From contig NZ_JAKZGP010000039.1 of the NCBI RefSeq assembly GCF_022549775.1, forward strand, positions 1 to 49,027: a DNA stretch of 49,027 nucleotides, read 5' to 3'. The translations under genes were made by a program, and so were the position numbers. This stretch comes from Belliella filtrata. GTDB taxonomy: Bacteria > Bacteroidota > Bacteroidia > Cytophagales > Cyclobacteriaceae. The notes beneath the pieces are model-generated. The model had not been told where the DNA came from. It made no database searches and saw only the letters and a list, made by a program, of their open reading frames with translations. Below, piece after piece: positions 48,058 through 49,027 of the stretch (position 1 is its first letter; every line of letters begins with the position of its first letter).

Positions 48058-48783
48058 CTAATTGACCATTCTTAATAAACTCATAATAAAGTTAGTCAAA
48101 TTATGAGAAACTACAGCTTGTAATATACTCCTGCTCATTAAGGTAACCCATCCCCAAATATATCCAAAGGTGAAAGATCCTGAAAATGAAACAAACTCAA
48201 ATCCTACTTTCAAATTGTTCGACACATGAATCCCATGAACCAAGCCAAATAAAAGCGCAACAAACAAGACACTGGGATTTCCAAGATTGATTTTAAAGAT
48301 TGTAAACTTATCCTTGAATGATTTAAGCAAAAGACCCAATAAAATTGCTCTAAACATGAGTTCTTCATCAATCCCTGGCATTGTTACTTGAAATACAAGG
48401 GTTTCAAAATCAAAAGCTTTTGAAGTGTCGAAATAAGAAAACATTGCAATAGCTAAAGGAACGGTAGACCATAAAATGGTCTTTTTCAACAATTTATTAT
48501 TTTGCTTAAAACGAATAAAATCAAAGGGCTTAATTTTTATTCGTAAAAGTAAATACACCAATCCCCCAAATACAACCGAGTAAAACTTACCTGACCAATT
48601 CCATTTACTTTTAACAAGGCTCAAATCACTGATCTCTAATGGTAGTTTAAGGACTATTTGATAAACTACAAAAATAATTGAAACCAAAATCAAAGTTTTA
48701 ATGCAAGAACGGTTTTTCGTGAAAAAAATCATAAGTGGAGAAAGAACTAAAATCGGTAAAACACTTTCTAAAAAAAACCTCAT
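48058..48783 (-). CDS. CPBP-family intramembrane metalloprotease
   Basis: A 241-aa multispan membrane protein. The CPBP (Abi) motifs are intact: PGIDEELMFRAILLG with Glu140-Glu141 and Arg145, LFGLVHGI with His183, and VVSHNLTNFI with His227 and Asn231. Members are CAAX-prenyl-protease-like enzymes; in bacteria many process or give immunity to small peptides. A GTG nine bases upstream could also start translation, but the ATG at 48783 sits right after the stop of an upstream frame (TGAAATG), so it is preferred. The surrounding tiny ORFs suggest a peptide-linked role. Confidence 0.85.
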   Translation of the reverse strand: MRFFLESVLPILVLSPLMIFFTKNRSCIKTLILVSIIFVVYQIVLKLPLEISDLSLVKSKWNWSGKFYSVVFGGLVYLLLRIKIKPFDFIRFKQNNKLLKKTILWSTVPLAIAMFSYFDTSKAFDFETLVFQVTMPGIDEELMFRAILLGLLLKSFKDKFTIFKINLGNPSVLFVALLFGLVHGIHVSNNLKVGFEFVSFSGSFTFGYIWGWVTLMSRSILQAVVSHNLTNFIMSLLRMVN

Positions 48784-48784
48784 T

Positions 48785-48910
48785 TCAAACACCCCGTCCT
48801 GCTAAGTACGTTCCAAATTTTTCTCCATAATGGAAAAACAAATAAGTCAAGGTGCTTACAAAGACTATGCTCCATACAATCAATACGCAAATTAGAAATC
48901 TTGTAACTAC
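48785..48910 (-). pseudogene. 3' remnant of a small membrane-protein ORF before the CPBP gene
   Basis: A frame open from 48910 to TGA at 48787-48785, ending in ...TLTYLFFHYGEKFGTYLAGRGV, with a clear membrane span before it. There is no ATG or GTG start; only a TTG at 48883. It overlaps the CPBP start region (TGAAATG) as coupled genes do. It may be the tail of a gene whose 5' part was lost when the adjacent IS66-like element inserted, or a TTG-started small gene. Confidence 0.3.
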
Positions 48911-49027
48911 TCAGGTTTTAATTTAGCTATATGATTTAGATTTTCTAAGATATTTCCCGAACGTTTGATCAGGGTATCCACGACGGATCTTATAACACAG
49001 AAGTTTTCAGCTCCATTGTTGGATTTG
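48907..49027 (-). CDS. IS66-like transposase C-terminus (partial, runs off the window)
   Basis: Thirty-nine codons on the minus strand, from the window edge to TAG at 48909-48907. The stretch KSNNGAENFCVIRSVVDTLI, then KRSGNILENLNHI, resembles the C-terminal end of IS66-type DDE transposases (pattern GQFKxxxGAxxFAVIRSVIDTxIKxxxNVLxAL). The rest of the gene and the left end of the element lie beyond position 49027. I could not identify the terminal inverted repeat with confidence. Confidence 0.55.
   Translation of the reverse strand, partial: KSNNGAENFCVIRSVVDTLIKRSGNILENLNHIAKLKPE

Noticed and set aside
48811-48893. Short plus-strand frame starting ATGGAAAAACAAATAAG
   Set aside because: Only about 21 codons, overlapping the start-less membrane ORF on the other strand, with no supporting signal.

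Overview
The window reads as a chromosomal segment of a gliding-type Bacteroidota bacterium, most likely Cytophagales and Cyclobacteriaceae-like (the genus-level guess is inference). Supporting signs are a GldC protein, SusC/SusD and other TonB-dependent receptors, many Bacteroidota lipoproteins, the block ftsX-DUF3098-uppP-truB-ribF, the block pheA-aminotransferase-tyrA, a SAM riboswitch ahead of metY-metX-hom, and TAnnTTTG-type promoter elements. Nearly all genes are on the minus strand.

Left part (1-27.9 kb), mostly housekeeping. The left edge cuts a group II intron, probably IIC, whose 5' end lies just behind an intrinsic terminator. Next come an SGNH-hydrolase lipoprotein with a TonB receptor, gldC, the two subunits of a 3-oxoacid CoA-transferase, the ribF-truB-uppP-DUF3098-ftsX operon, an orphan PdeM-type phosphoesterase, a DUF2147 protein, and the methionine operon under a SAM riboswitch. 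An aquaporin gene is a pseudogene with a frameshift, an in-frame TAG and a degraded second NPA motif. Then follow a beta-barrel protein, a DUF4221-type lipoprotein, a SIMPL protein, the Phe/Tyr genes, menB and menE (divergent), DUF2141 and galT.

Centre (28.3-47.5 kb): a polysaccharide utilisation locus (PUL). It holds SusC, SusD, a DUF2264 protein, a BNR_4 propeller protein, GH88, a tandem GH43, GH2, GH51 and GH105. The set fits an acidic, arabinose- and galactose-rich plant glycan such as arabinogalactan protein or rhamnogalacturonan side chains, and galT next door fits galactose disposal. The locus has none of the usual PUL regulators. Divergent from susC is a one-component membrane regulator with an N-terminal winged helix, one membrane span and a periplasmic domain. 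The shared intergenic region carries three TTTAACGG half-sites, two of them exactly 11 bp apart and the third inverted. This regulator and its candidate operator are the most interesting feature of the window.

Right end (47.6-49.0 kb): a CPBP-family membrane protease with a cluster of very small membrane ORFs, one interrupted by TAG and one lacking a start codon, next to the C-terminus of an IS66-like transposase cut by the window edge. No tRNA, rRNA or CRISPR array was found.
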